DNA of 64,000 nucleotides from Candidatus Planktophila versatilis. GTDB lineage: Bacteria; Actinomycetota; Actinomycetes; Nanopelagicales; Nanopelagicaceae. The stretch is from contig NZ_CP016778.1 of NCBI RefSeq assembly GCF_002288265.1, positions 248,001 to 312,000 of the forward strand, in the 5' to 3' direction. Every line of letters begins with the position of its first letter. Position 1 is the first letter of the stretch. Of this stretch, positions 52,627 to 63,409 are shown piece after piece. The notes under the pieces were generated by a model. That model made no database searches and was not told the DNA's origin. It worked only from the letters and a program-made list of their open reading frames with translations. The translations under genes were made by a program, and so were the position numbers.

Positions 52627-54294
52627 ATGAAGTTGCGATTGGCCCTGGCGCAGGTGAACCCAACGGTCGGAGACCTCGCGGGTAATGCCGCGATGGTTAT
52701 TAAATGTGCCCACCAAGCGCAGTTAGCTGGCGCCCACATTGCGATCTTTCCAGAGATGGTTCTGACCGGTTATCCGGTCGAAGATTTAGCGCTCCGGCCA
52801 TCTTTTCAAGTAGCAAGTAAGAGCGCACTGGAATCACTGGCGCGCCAGATCAACCCGGAGATTGTCAGCATCGTTGGCTACCTCGATCACCTAGCTGGGC
52901 GACCACAAAATATGGTTGCAGTTATTGCTGGGGGTGAAGTAAAAGCCCGCTATGCCAAGTGCCACCTACCTAATTACGGCGTCTTTGATGAGTACCGCAA
53001 TTTTGTTGCCGGAGATTCCACGCTGGTCGTGCGCATTCATGGCGTTGATGTGGGCATCGCAATTTGTGAAGATCTCTGGATCGATGGTGGCATCACCACC
53101 CAACTCGCAGCGCGCAAGCCTGGACTTGTCATCGTGCCCAATGGTTCACCCTTTGAGCGCGCTAAAGATGATGTGCGCCTAGAACTTGTTACCCGGCGCG
53201 CTGCCCAAATGAACGCACCACTTGCCTATCTCAATATGACCGGCGGCCAAGATGATTTAGTTTTCGATGGCGACAGTATTGTGGTCGACAAAGCTGGTGC
53301 ACTGATTGCTCGTGCTCCACAATTTGAAGATGGCGTGATGCTGGTCGATGTCGAAGTTGCCACGACAACATCGAAGCCCGATGTCATCATTTCGGAAAGC
53401 CCGGTAGAAATTGCTCAGCCACTGATTCCTGGAATCGCACAACGCCTTGGCGATGAAGAGCAGATGTGGAAGGCCATTGTTGTGGGGCTGCGCGATTATG
53501 TGGCCAAGAATGGATTTACCTCCGTCCTACTTGGTTTATCTGGCGGCATCGATTCTGCCGTTGTGGCAGCCCTGGCTGTTGATGCACTCGGCCCGGAGCA
53601 GGTGCACGCGGTTGCCATGCCAAGTAAATATTCTTCCGAACATTCCATCGCTGATGCGCAAGCGATGGCCAGCGCCACCGGCCTTGGTTTTCGCGTTATT
53701 GAAATACAGAAGATGGTCGATGCCTTCACTGGCCAAGTGGAACTGACCGGACTTGCCGAAGAGAATGTGCAGGCGCGCGTGCGCGGCACAACTCTGATGG
53801 GACTTTCCAATCAGAATGGCCACTTGGTGTTAGCAACCGGAAATAAATCAGAGCTGGCGTGTGGGTACTCCACGCTTTATGGCGATGCCGTCGGTGGCTA
53901 TGCCCCGATTAAAGATATTTACAAGACCGATGTTTGGGCACTTGCTCGTTGGCGCAATCGCGTTGCAATCGAAGCTGGCGAGGTTGCTCCCATTCCGGAG
54001 AACTCCATTACGAAGGAGCCATCGGCTGAACTTCGACCTGATCAAAAAGATTCCGATTCTCTTCCTGAATATGAATTGCTAGATCGAGTCCTTAAGGCAT
54101 ATGTCGATGAAGACCTAGGCCACGATGCCCTGATTGCAGCAGGCTTTGATAAAGAGTTAGTGATTCGCGTGATCGGCATGGTCGATCGGGCCGAATACAA
54201 GCGCCGCCAATATCCGCCTGGCACCAAGGTCTCCCAGCGTGCTTTTGGTAAAGATCGGCGCCTGCCTATGACAAGTAAGTGGCGCGAACTCTAG
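52627..54294 (+). CDS. nadE: glutamine-dependent NAD+ synthetase
   Basis: 555 aa, two domains. The N-terminal glutaminase (nitrilase fold) has Glu in IFPEMVLTGYP, Lys in YAKCHLPNYGVFDE and Cys in IAICEDLWIDGG. The C-terminal synthetase has LLGLSGGIDSAVVAAL and ATGNKSELACGYSTLYGD. Makes NAD+ from deamido-NAD+. TAATCT lies 6 nt before the ATG. Short two-domain form rather than the ~680-aa mycobacterial form. Confidence 0.94.
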   Translation: MKLRLALAQVNPTVGDLAGNAAMVIKCAHQAQLAGAHIAIFPEMVLTGYPVEDLALRPSFQVASKSALESLARQINPEIVSIVGYLDHLAGRPQNMVAVIAGGEVKARYAKCHLPNYGVFDEYRNFVAGDSTLVVRIHGVDVGIAICEDLWIDGGITTQLAARKPGLVIVPNGSPFERAKDDVRLELVTRRAAQMNAPLAYLNMTGGQDDLVFDGDSIVVDKAGALIARAPQFEDGVMLVDVEVATTTSKPDVIISESPVEIAQPLIPGIAQRLGDEEQMWKAIVVGLRDYVAKNGFTSVLLGLSGGIDSAVVAALAVDALGPEQVHAVAMPSKYSSEHSIADAQAMASATGLGFRVIEIQKMVDAFTGQVELTGLAEENVQARVRGTTLMGLSNQNGHLVLATGNKSELACGYSTLYGDAVGGYAPIKDIYKTDVWALARWRNRVAIEAGEVAPIPENSITKEPSAELRPDQKDSDSLPEYELLDRVLKAYVDEDLGHDALIAAGFDKELVIRVIGMVDRAEYKRRQYPPGTKVSQRAFGKDRRLPMTSKWREL

Positions 54295-54357
54295 TTTTGT
54301 AACATGGGCGTAACGTGACTTTGGCACGATGTGACCATGTCCCCAGATAGTGAAAAT

Positions 54358-55650
54358 ATGAGCAAGCAGCAAGAGTTCGTCCTGCGCACGGTGGAAGAAC
54401 GCGATATTCGTTTTATTCGCTTGTGGTTTACCGACATTCTTGGCACCTTGAAATCTGTTGCCATTGCACCGGCCGAACTTGAAAATGCATTTGAAGAGGG
54501 AATCGGTTTCGATGGTTCTGCGATTCAAGGCTTCGCTCGCGAATTTGAATCAGATATGTTGGCAAAACCTGATCCGGCAACTTTTACTATCTTGCCCTGG
54601 CGGGCAGAGGCGCAAGGCGCCGCCCGTATGTTCTGTGACATTACCTTGCCTAGCGGGCAAGCATCCCCGGCCGACCCGCGCAATGTGTTGCGCCGCACCT
54701 TAGCGAAAGCTGCCGAGATGGGTTACACCTGTTACACCCATCCAGAAATTGAATTCTTTCTCTTCACCTCACAACCAGAAAAAGGCGTTCCACCTGTTCC
54801 AGTTGATCAAGGCGGCTACTTCGATCACACCCCAGCAGTTGTGGGCCACGACTTTCGCCGGCAAGCAATTACCTTGCTGGAAGCAATGGGTGTCTCAGTT
54901 GAATTTAGCCATCATGAAGGCGCTCCAGGACAACAAGAAATTGATCTTCGTTATGCAGATGCTTTAAGCACTGCCGATAACATCATGACCTTCCGTCATG
55001 TGATTAAAGAAGTGGCCCTTAATCAAGGCTTCTTCGCCTCCTTTATGCCCAAGCCCTTTACCGAACATCCTGGCTCTGGAATGCATACCCACGTCTCACT
55101 CTTTGCAGGTGAGAAGAACGCTTTCTATGATGACAAGGCCGAGCTCAATCTCTCTGCTGTTGGTCGCCAATTTATTGCCGGAATTTTAAAGCACGCTGCT
55201 GAAATCACGGCCGTCACAAATCAATGGGTAAACTCTTATAAGCGCTTACAAGGTGGGGGAGAAGCACCTTCCATCATTAACTGGGGCCACAATGATCGTG
55301 GGGCGCTGGTGCGCATCCCGATGTATAAACCAAATAAAGAGAACTCCACCCGGATTGAATTTCGTTCACCAGATTCAGCATGTAATCCATACCTTGCCTA
55401 TGCCGTGATGTTGGCAGCAGGGCTGCAAGGTATTGAGAAGAAGTATGTGCTGGAAGCTTCCACTGATACACAGCTGCTTCCATCGAACCTGGAAGAAGCA
55501 ATTACTGTGATGGAGAAGAGCGAACTCGTGCGCCAGACTCTAGGCGAGCATGTCTTTGATTACTTCCTGCGCAATAAGCGCTCTGAGTGGCAGGACTATC
55601 GCCGCCAGGTGAGTGCCTATGAGTTAGATCGTTATTTACCTGTTTTGTAA
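54358..55650 (+). CDS. glnA: type I glutamine synthetase family, GlnA2-like
   Basis: About 430 aa: IRFIRLWFTDILGTLKSVAI, GIGFDGSAIQGFA, EFSHHEGAPGQQEIDLR, GSGMHTHVSLF and RIEFRSPDSACNPYLA. Closest in feel to mycobacterial GlnA2, which starts with MDRQKEFVLRT, so MSKQQEFVLRT at 54358 is taken as the start; ATG 54337 is possible. In Streptomyces some GlnA-like relatives glutamylate polyamines, so plain glutamine synthesis is not certain. Confidence 0.88.
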   Translation: MSKQQEFVLRTVEERDIRFIRLWFTDILGTLKSVAIAPAELENAFEEGIGFDGSAIQGFAREFESDMLAKPDPATFTILPWRAEAQGAARMFCDITLPSGQASPADPRNVLRRTLAKAAEMGYTCYTHPEIEFFLFTSQPEKGVPPVPVDQGGYFDHTPAVVGHDFRRQAITLLEAMGVSVEFSHHEGAPGQQEIDLRYADALSTADNIMTFRHVIKEVALNQGFFASFMPKPFTEHPGSGMHTHVSLFAGEKNAFYDDKAELNLSAVGRQFIAGILKHAAEITAVTNQWVNSYKRLQGGGEAPSIINWGHNDRGALVRIPMYKPNKENSTRIEFRSPDSACNPYLAYAVMLAAGLQGIEKKYVLEASTDTQLLPSNLEEAITVMEKSELVRQTLGEHVFDYFLRNKRSEWQDYRRQVSAYELDRYLPVL

Positions 55651-55689
55651 CTCTTAGTAATAGAAATCAGAATTTTGCTACAACCAGGA

Positions 55690-55842
55690 GATTCTTTTCC
55701 AAGGGTGACGCCAAGTTACCCAGTTCCGTAGAAAGATTCTGCTAGAAATAGCCCATCCGGAGAGCATCTGCCCTCCGGATGAGTGTTCGGTTCAAGCACT
55801 TGGTGGAGGCTCGCCGTTTATGCGGCGGGCTTTCCTTTTTTC
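55690..55842 (+). ncRNA. structured small RNA candidate
   Basis: The gap 55651-56098 has no gene. It holds three hairpins in a row: GGGTGA/TTACCC (loop 7), CATCCGGAG/CTCCGGATG (9 perfect pairs, 55754-55781), and a terminator GCTCGCCG/CGGCGGGC (55809-55830) with TTTCCTTTTTT. It could be the 3' leader of glnA mRNA or an independent RNA; I do not recognise the family. Confidence 0.5.
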
Positions 55843-56098
55843 AATAATTTCAAAAATAGATTTGAATATCTCAAAAAGGAATCTCAGTAATAAAATTACT
55901 GATTCCACTTCGTCCTCCTCCCTCGTTATGCACTCTTTGTGCAATCTCTGGCTAGTTGCCAGAGAGAGTTAGCGAGGAAGCAGCCGTTGGCTCACAAGAA
56001 GCCTTCGATGAGGGAGTTGAAGCGAACAGGCGGAGAATATTTCGATTAGCCATCGATATTGCCGAGAAAATGGCTGGCTGTGGATATAACCTGAGGTT

Positions 56099-56866
56099 AT
56101 GGCTAAAGAGATCAATACTCAGAAGATTCGTAATTACAACCTCATTGCAGGTTTCTTCCACCTCGTTCAAATGGCGGTAGTGCTTGTCCTATCAAGTGAC
56201 TTCACCTTGCCTATTGTTGCCCGTTACGCAGCAGGACCTCCAGGAAGTGACTTTGCAGAACCTGTCACTCTGCTCGAGGCTCCAATCGGAATAACAGTTG
56301 CAATCTTCTTAGGCCTTTCAGCCTTCTTCCACTTTATTGTTGTAAGCCCACAATTCTTCCCGCGCTATGCCGCCGGCCTTGCGGCTCACCGCAACTACTT
56401 CCGTTGGGTTGAATATTCAATTAGCTCATCAGTAATGATTGTTCTTATTGCGCTCATTACTGGCGTCTCTGATGTTGTTGCAATCATCGCCCTCTTTGGG
56501 GTCAATGCATCGATGATTCTCTTTGGTTGGCTGCAAGAGAAATATGAAGAGCCAGGAAATGGTGGATGGCTTGCATATATCTTTGGCTGCATTGCCGGTG
56601 CTATTCCTTGGCTCGCACTCGCGTTCTATGTTCTTGCTATCGGTGGCCCAGGAGACACAAAGGCTCCTGCATTTGTTTATGGCATCGTCTTCTCAATATT
56701 TCTTCTCTTTAATACCTTTGCTGTTGTTCAATACCTTCAATATAAGAAGGTTGGAAAATGGTCGGATTATTTGCGCGGTGAGAAGACTTATATAACGCTC
56801 TCACTTGTGGCTAAATCTGCACTCGCATGGCAGATCTTCTCGGGGACCTTGATTCCACCTCAATAA
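56099..56866 (+). CDS. heliorhodopsin
   Basis: 255 aa with seven membrane helices. Signature stretches are HRNYFRWVEYSISSSVM (counterion Glu105), FGVNASMILFGWLQEKYE and SLVAKSALAWQIFSGTL with the retinal Schiff-base Lys239. These closely follow the 48C12 type protein. Heliorhodopsins have an inverted topology, slow photocycles and an unsettled, probably sensory or regulatory, role. No retinal synthesis gene is in the window. Confidence 0.95.
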   Translation: MAKEINTQKIRNYNLIAGFFHLVQMAVVLVLSSDFTLPIVARYAAGPPGSDFAEPVTLLEAPIGITVAIFLGLSAFFHFIVVSPQFFPRYAAGLAAHRNYFRWVEYSISSSVMIVLIALITGVSDVVAIIALFGVNASMILFGWLQEKYEEPGNGGWLAYIFGCIAGAIPWLALAFYVLAIGGPGDTKAPAFVYGIVFSIFLLFNTFAVVQYLQYKKVGKWSDYLRGEKTYITLSLVAKSALAWQIFSGTLIPPQ

Positions 56867-56910
56867 GCCGCTTGATTGAATATGCATTCTCGCGTTATGC
56901 TCTACCCACT

Positions 56911-56955
56911 ATGAAGCTCCGCGGACTCCTCCTTATCCGCCGTAGCGAGGCCTAA
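56911..56955 (+). CDS. leuL: leucine leader peptide
   Basis: 14 aa, MKLRGLLLIRRSEA, with four Leu codons, three in a row (CTC CTC CTT), 81 nt before leuA. Its function would be to sense charged tRNA-Leu by ribosome stalling. Confidence 0.82.
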   Translation: MKLRGLLLIRRSEA

Positions 56956-57005
56956 AGACCGGTCTCCTCGCTGCGGAGTTTGGTGTTGCCGGTAAACCTT
57001 TTTTT
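56956..57005 (+). terminator. leuA attenuator
   Basis: The RNA can pair CTCCGC (56917-56922, within the leader peptide) with GCGGAG (56973-56978). Alternatively ACCGG/CCGGT encloses CTCC/GGAG, ending in T7 at 56999-57005. A ribosome stalled on Leu codons would cover the first strand and change the choice. Confidence 0.7.
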
Positions 57006-57024
57006 CCGACTACCAAACACATAG

Positions 57025-58752
<1,728 letters not shown>

Positions 58753-58766
58753 CTACCGTACGCAGT

Positions 58767-59513
58767 ATGTCTGCTCCTCAGTCCAAGCTTTATCGCGATG
58801 AGGCAATCATTTTGCGCACGCAAAAACTGGGCGAAGCAGATCGCATTATTACGTTGCTCACCAAAGAGCATGGGCGTATTCGTGGTGTGGCAAAAGGTGT
58901 TCGTCGCACCATGTCTAAATTCGGTGCGCGCCTAGAGCCTGGCAGCCATGTCGATATTCAGATGCATGCCGGCAAGACCTTTGACACCATCACCCAAGTT
59001 GAAGCGATTATGAATTACGGGGAAGCACTCACCAACGATTATCAGCGTTGGACAATTGCCCACGCCATCCTGGAAACCGCTGAGCGCTTTACCCAGCAAG
59101 AGGAAGAGCCAGCTCCACAAGAATTTCACTTAGTAGTTGGTGGCATGAAAGCCCTGGCTGATAATCGTTACGATTCATCGCTAATTCTCGATGCATTTCT
59201 ATTGCGCTCACTTTCTATTGGTGGTTATGAACCATCGATGACAGCATGTTCTCGTTGTGAAAAGCCAGGACCACATCGTTATTTCTCATTAGTGGGCGGT
59301 GGATCTGTTTGCATGGATTGTCGGCCATCAGCATCGGCTACCGCATCTGCAGAAGCGCTCGAGCTGATGCAAGCGCTATTGCGTGGTGATTGGGATGTGG
59401 CGGAAAAAAGTGAAGCTCGCTATCGCCGAGAGGCTAGTGGTTTGGTTACTGCCTACCTACAATGGCACCTGGAACGTGGACTGCGAAGTTTGCCGATGGT
59501 GGAAAGGGCTTAA
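58767..59513 (+). CDS. recO: DNA repair protein RecO
   Basis: 248 aa. N-terminal OB fold (DEAIILRTQKLGEADRIITLLTKEHGRIRGVAKGVRR), helical middle, zinc knuckle CSRCEKPGPHRYF and CMDC. Works with RecR in loading RecA at gaps. 14 nt after leuA and 10 nt before uppS. Confidence 0.93.
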   Translation: MSAPQSKLYRDEAIILRTQKLGEADRIITLLTKEHGRIRGVAKGVRRTMSKFGARLEPGSHVDIQMHAGKTFDTITQVEAIMNYGEALTNDYQRWTIAHAILETAERFTQQEEEPAPQEFHLVVGGMKALADNRYDSSLILDAFLLRSLSIGGYEPSMTACSRCEKPGPHRYFSLVGGGSVCMDCRPSASATASAEALELMQALLRGDWDVAEKSEARYRREASGLVTAYLQWHLERGLRSLPMVERA

Positions 59514-59523
59514 CTAGAAATAC

Positions 59524-60234
59524 ATGAGTAAGAAGATTGATATTCCCCAACACATCGCAATCGTGATGGATGGAAATGGGCGCTGGGCAAAAGAGCGCGG
59601 ATTACCTCGCACTGCCGGACATCAAGCTGGTGAAAAAGTTCTCTTTGATTTAGTAGAAGCTGCAATTGGTTTTGGTGTCAAAGAGATCAGTGCCTATGCA
59701 TTCTCGACTGAAAATTGGAAGCGCAGCCCAGAAGAAGTGAAGTTCTTGATGGGCTATAGCCGCGAAATGCTGCGCACTCGCCGGGATAGTTTGAATGAGA
59801 TGGGAGTCAAGATTCAATGGCTCGGGCGCCCACAGCGGCTATGGAAATCAGTGATTTCAGAGCTAGAAGAAGCCCAAGAGTTAACGAAGAAAAATAAGAA
59901 ATTGACCCTTAATATGTGTGTGAATTACGGCGGGCGCGCAGAGATCGTTGATGCAGCGACAGAGCTAGCTCGCGATGTAAAGCGCGGTAAAGTCAAAGCA
60001 GATTCCATTAATGAGAAGACTCTAGAAAAGTATCTCTATTCACCAAAGATGCGCGATGTCGATATGTTCCTGCGTTCATCCGGTGAACAGCGCACCAGCA
60101 ACTTCTTGCCGTGGCAATCTTCTTATGCAGAGTTTGTCTTTATGGATGTCTTGTGGCCAGATATGACGCCGGAATTATTGTGGAAAGCGATTGAGATTTA
60201 TTCGGCGAGAGAGCGACGTTTCGGAAGCGCTTAA
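59524..60234 (+). CDS. uppS: isoprenyl (undecaprenyl-type) diphosphate synthase
   Basis: 236 aa cis-prenyltransferase: [26 protein letters not shown] with catalytic Asp, [55 protein letters not shown]. The recO-uppS order is typical of actinobacteria. Makes the lipid carrier for wall synthesis; chain length cannot be told. Confidence 0.94.
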   Translation: MSKKIDIPQHIAIVMDGNGRWAKERGLPRTAGHQAGEKVLFDLVEAAIGFGVKEISAYAFSTENWKRSPEEVKFLMGYSREMLRTRRDSLNEMGVKIQWLGRPQRLWKSVISELEEAQELTKKNKKLTLNMCVNYGGRAEIVDAATELARDVKRGKVKADSINEKTLEKYLYSPKMRDVDMFLRSSGEQRTSNFLPWQSSYAEFVFMDVLWPDMTPELLWKAIEIYSARERRFGSA

Positions 60235-60416
60235 GCGGCCGGGTGATCTATAGGTGTTGGGGCTGTCAACAATGAGTGGCAAACGGCACAACATGCATTG
60301 TCGAGTAGATACATCTCAAGCTCATATGTGTGAGGGCAAAATGCCGCAGTTATTTGAATCAGATGTGAGCCACATGCCGGACATGCACATGTAGGGATTC
60401 CTCGAAAATTACCCAT
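60231..60416 (-). CDS. small Cys-rich zinc-ribbon-like protein
   Basis: 61 aa: CACPACGSH, then [24 protein letters not shown], two CxxC-type pairs. The start ATG lies 1 nt after the zur stop (TGAAATG), suggesting coupling. Overlaps the end of uppS by 4 nt. Family not recognised. Confidence 0.5.
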   Translation of the reverse strand: MGNFRGIPTCACPACGSHLIQITAAFCPHTYELEMYLLDNACCAVCHSLLTAPTPIDHPAA

Positions 60417-60417
60417 T

Positions 60418-60783
60418 TCAACACTTGGTGCAGAGGCCGAAGATTTCCGCAGTGTGTCCCACTTCGCGAAAACCGTGTTCTTCAGCCATGACCTTGGCCC
60501 ATTTTTCAATTGCTCCCCCTTCAATCTCGACTGTATCGCCGCAACCTTTACAGACTAAGTGATGATGGTGAGCCTCTCCGCAGAGACGGTAGATAGCTTC
60601 TCCATCTTCGCGGCGCAGTACATCGACAATCTTGTCATTGACCAAACTCTGCAGAGAGCGATAGACAGTAGTTAAACCAATACTTTCGCCTTCTCTTTGC
60701 ATGAGTCTGTAAACCTCTTGCGCGCTGGCAAAACCGCCAGCGCGTTCGAGAGTACTTAAGACTCTAGGGTTGGAACGAGACAC
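60418..60783 (-). CDS. Fur family regulator, Zur-like
   Basis: 121 aa: winged helix FASAQEVYRLMQREGESIGLTTVYRSLQSL, HHHHLVCKGCGDTVEIE metal site and final CTKC. The next upstream gene is a ZIP transporter whose promoter has a perfect Zur/Fur box, so a zinc-sensing role is most likely. Confidence 0.9.
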   Translation of the reverse strand: MSRSNPRVLSTLERAGGFASAQEVYRLMQREGESIGLTTVYRSLQSLVNDKIVDVLRREDGEAIYRLCGEAHHHHLVCKGCGDTVEIEGGAIEKWAKVMAEEHGFREVGHTAEIFGLCTKC

Positions 60784-61631
60784 TACTTATGATCTTCCTC
60801 TTCATGGTCGCCATGCTCTTCACCTTCATGCTCTTCACCTTCATGCTCTTCATGAATAGCAGTGGTCGAGCCATGAGTATGTGAATCACCTGAATGCAGA
60901 TAACTGACAAGTCCCCACATAATGAGAACTCCACCGATCGTTGCCAAAATTGTGTAGCGAGACTTATGTCGTGAATGTGCCTCTGGCAAGATATGTGATG
61001 TTGCAAGGTAGATAACAATTCCAGAGAAAGCAGCGAGGTAGATAGCGATTACGTTATCTCCAAGAGCCAAGCTAGTTCCAAGTGCGGCGCCGCTGATGCG
61101 AGCAAGTGCATCGACTGCTAAAAGCCATATGCCCTTTTTGCTCCACTTTCCGCTCTTGATTAGAAATGAAACTGTATTGAGGCCATCACTGAATGCGTGG
61201 ACCAAGAGTGCAATAAAGACAGCGACACCCAAATCTGAGCTGACCTTAAATGCAACGCCCAGCGCTAGACCGTCGAGGAATACGTGACCGCCCATTGCAA
61301 CTGCGCCCAGAACTCCAACAGAGCTCGCTGAGTGCGTGTGGTCATGACCGTAATCTGATTCAGCTGGTTCGTGCGAACCAAAAATCTGCTCGTAGAAGTG
61401 AAGCAGAAGGAATCCTGCAATGAGTGCTACTGATACGGCAGGTGCATGGAAAATCTCTTGAGTTCCAAGTTCAAAGACCTCAGGAAGAAGATCAAATGCA
61501 ACAAGACCTAGAAGTAGTCCTGCGGATAATCCAAGAACCAAGTGGAGTTTGTCCTTGGCGCGGATTGCTAAATAGCCACCCGCTGTAGTTGCTATAGCTG
61601 TTAAGGCTGCTAGGCCGATTGCGATATTCAT
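60783..61631 (-). CDS. ZIP family metal transporter
   Basis: 282 aa with about eight helices: LVAFDLLPEVFELG, MGGHVFLDGLALGVAFK and VHAFSDGLNTVSF (metal-binding helices 4 and 5 equivalents). The C-terminal tail is rich in His, Glu and Asp (HSGDSHTHGS, then EEHEGEEHGDHEEEDHK). Imports Zn2+ or Fe2+. Stop shared with the zur start (one base), so one mRNA. Confidence 0.9.
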   Translation of the reverse strand: MNIAIGLAALTAIATTAGGYLAIRAKDKLHLVLGLSAGLLLGLVAFDLLPEVFELGTQEIFHAPAVSVALIAGFLLLHFYEQIFGSHEPAESDYGHDHTHSASSVGVLGAVAMGGHVFLDGLALGVAFKVSSDLGVAVFIALLVHAFSDGLNTVSFLIKSGKWSKKGIWLLAVDALARISGAALGTSLALGDNVIAIYLAAFSGIVIYLATSHILPEAHSRHKSRYTILATIGGVLIMWGLVSYLHSGDSHTHGSTTAIHEEHEGEEHEGEEHGDHEEEDHK

Positions 61632-61649
61632 AGCCGGACCGTATCACAA

Positions 61650-61666
61650 ATGAAAATGATTTTCAT
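61650..61666 (-). promoter_or_regulatory. Zur/Fur box
   Basis: ATGAAAAT-G-ATTTTCAT, a perfect 8-1-8 palindrome, 19 nt upstream of the ZIP gene start and 30 nt before the divergent ABM gene. It should make the transporter-zur operon metal-repressed and autoregulated. Confidence 0.88.
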
Positions 61667-61696
61667 TCCCGTTCCCCACCACTCTAGGCTCAGCCC

Positions 61697-61966
61697 ATGA
61701 TTGCAATCTCCCGATTTGAGCTCCCCTTGGCTGAAGGAGAGAAATTCCGCGTAGAACTAGAGGCGGTGCGCGATGTCTTGGCAGAGGCAACCGGCTTTAT
61801 TTCAGGTGTGGTTGGGCAGAATCTAGATGAGCCAACGCTCTGGGTGCTCACAACTGAGTGGCAGAACGTGGGCTCCTATCGAAGGGCGCTTAGCTCTACC
61901 CGCGCAAAATTAGAAGCAATTCCTGTTCTTGCCAGAGCGATCGATGAGCCTGGAGCGTACGAGTAA
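61697..61966 (+). CDS. ABM-like dimeric alpha/beta-barrel protein
   Basis: 89 aa: IAISRFELPLAEGEKFRVEL, ATGFISGVVGQNLDEPTLWVLTTEWQNVGSYRRALSS. This matches small ferredoxin-like ABM proteins commonly near glyS in actinobacteria. TAGGCT lies 6 nt before the ATG (leaderless). Function unknown. Confidence 0.8.
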   Translation: MIAISRFELPLAEGEKFRVELEAVRDVLAEATGFISGVVGQNLDEPTLWVLTTEWQNVGSYRRALSSTRAKLEAIPVLARAIDEPGAYE

Positions 61967-62029
61967 ACTAAGTACACGATTTCAACGACCGTTGTAATTC
62001 GCCGACAGCCAGCCGGATGGAGATTTGTA

Positions 62030-63409
62030 ATGGCGGTAGACCGTTTAGAAAATATTGTTTCACTCTCAAAGCGTCGTGGATTTGTATTCCCTTCCTCAGA
62101 AATTTATGGCGGCCTTCGAGCATCTTGGGATTACGGCCCACTCGGAGTTGAAGTCAAGAACAACGTAAAGCGCCAATGGTGGAAGTCGATGGTCATGGGG
62201 CGCGAAGATGTCGTCGGTCTTGATTCGTCGGTTATTTTGGCCCGTGAAGTCTGGGAAGCATCTGGTCACGTTGCAACATTTAGCGATCCGCTCACAGAGT
62301 GCACCGCGTGTCATAAGCGTTATCGCGCAGATCACCTTGAAGAGCAGTATGAAGCAAAGCATAAGAAGAAGCTTGATTCACTTGCTGATATGAACTGCCC
62401 GGCATGTGGCAACAAAGGACAATTTACAACACCTAAACAATTCTCTGGCTTACTCAAGACTTTTCTTGGCCCAGTAGAAGATGAGACAGGGCTTGCCTAT
62501 TTGCGACCTGAGACAGCCCAAGGAATCTTTATTAACTTTGATAATGTGATGACAACATCACGCAAGAAGCCACCTTTTGGTATTGGCCAGATTGGTAAAT
62601 CTTTCCGCAATGAAATTACCCCAGGCAACTTCATCTTTCGTACTCGTGAATTCGAGCAGATGGAGATGGAATTCTTTGTGGTTCCTGGCACTGATGAGGA
62701 ATGGCATAAGTACTGGATCGAGACTCGCCTTAATTGGTATAAAGATCTAGGAATTAACCCAGAACGTCTGCGCCTATTCGAGCATCCAAAAGAGAAGCTC
62801 TCACATTATTCAAAGGGCACAACAGATATTGAATACAAATTTGAATTCAACGGAACTGAGTGGGGTGAGCTAGAAGGTATTGCTAACCGCACCGATTTCG
62901 ACCTCAAGGCGCACTCAGCAGCATCTGGAAAAGATTTGTCCTACTTTGATCAAGAGAAGAATGAGCGCTGGACACCATATGTCATCGAACCTGCAGCAGG
63001 TGTGGACCGCTGCGCGCTCACATTTATGATGGATGCATTTACTGAAGATGAAGCACCGAATGCAAAGGGCGAGATGGAAAAGCGTGCGGTGATGAAATTT
63101 GATCACCGCATTGCTCCCGTAAAAGCTGCGGTATTGCCGCTTTCTCGTAACGCTGATTTATCACCTAAAGCACGTGATTTGGCGACAGAGCTACGCAAGA
63201 ACTGGAATATCGATTTCGATGATTCTGGTGCTATCGGTCGCCGCTATCGTCGCCAAGATGAAATCGGTACTCCGTACTGCATCACCATTGACTTCGAAAC
63301 TTTGGAAGATCAAGCAGTCACAATTCGCGATCGCGACACAATGGGGCAAGAACGTATTGCACTTGATCAAGTTCAAGCATGGCTAGCACCTCGTCTACTC
63401 GGCTGCTAG
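62030..63409 (+). CDS. glyS: glycine--tRNA ligase (alpha2 type)
   Basis: 459 aa class II synthetase: motif 1 region [17 protein letters not shown], zinc site CTACHKRY ... [22 protein letters not shown] (motif 2 side), [25 protein letters not shown], and C-terminal anticodon-binding domain. Dimeric eukaryote/Gram-positive type. A TTGTA... leader of about 60 nt precedes it; I see no T-box. Confidence 0.96.
   Translation: MAVDRLENIVSLSKRRGFVFPSSEIYGGLRASWDYGPLGVEVKNNVKRQWWKSMVMGREDVVGLDSSVILAREVWEASGHVATFSDPLTECTACHKRYRADHLEEQYEAKHKKKLDSLADMNCPACGNKGQFTTPKQFSGLLKTFLGPVEDETGLAYLRPETAQGIFINFDNVMTTSRKKPPFGIGQIGKSFRNEITPGNFIFRTREFEQMEMEFFVVPGTDEEWHKYWIETRLNWYKDLGINPERLRLFEHPKEKLSHYSKGTTDIEYKFEFNGTEWGELEGIANRTDFDLKAHSAASGKDLSYFDQEKNERWTPYVIEPAAGVDRCALTFMMDAFTEDEAPNAKGEMEKRAVMKFDHRIAPVKAAVLPLSRNADLSPKARDLATELRKNWNIDFDDSGAIGRRYRRQDEIGTPYCITIDFETLEDQAVTIRDRDTMGQERIALDQVQAWLAPRLLGC

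Noticed and set aside
61967-62029. T-box leader before glyS
   Set aside because: The 63-nt gap is far too short for a T-box and lacks the AGGGUGGNACCGCG-type sequence.
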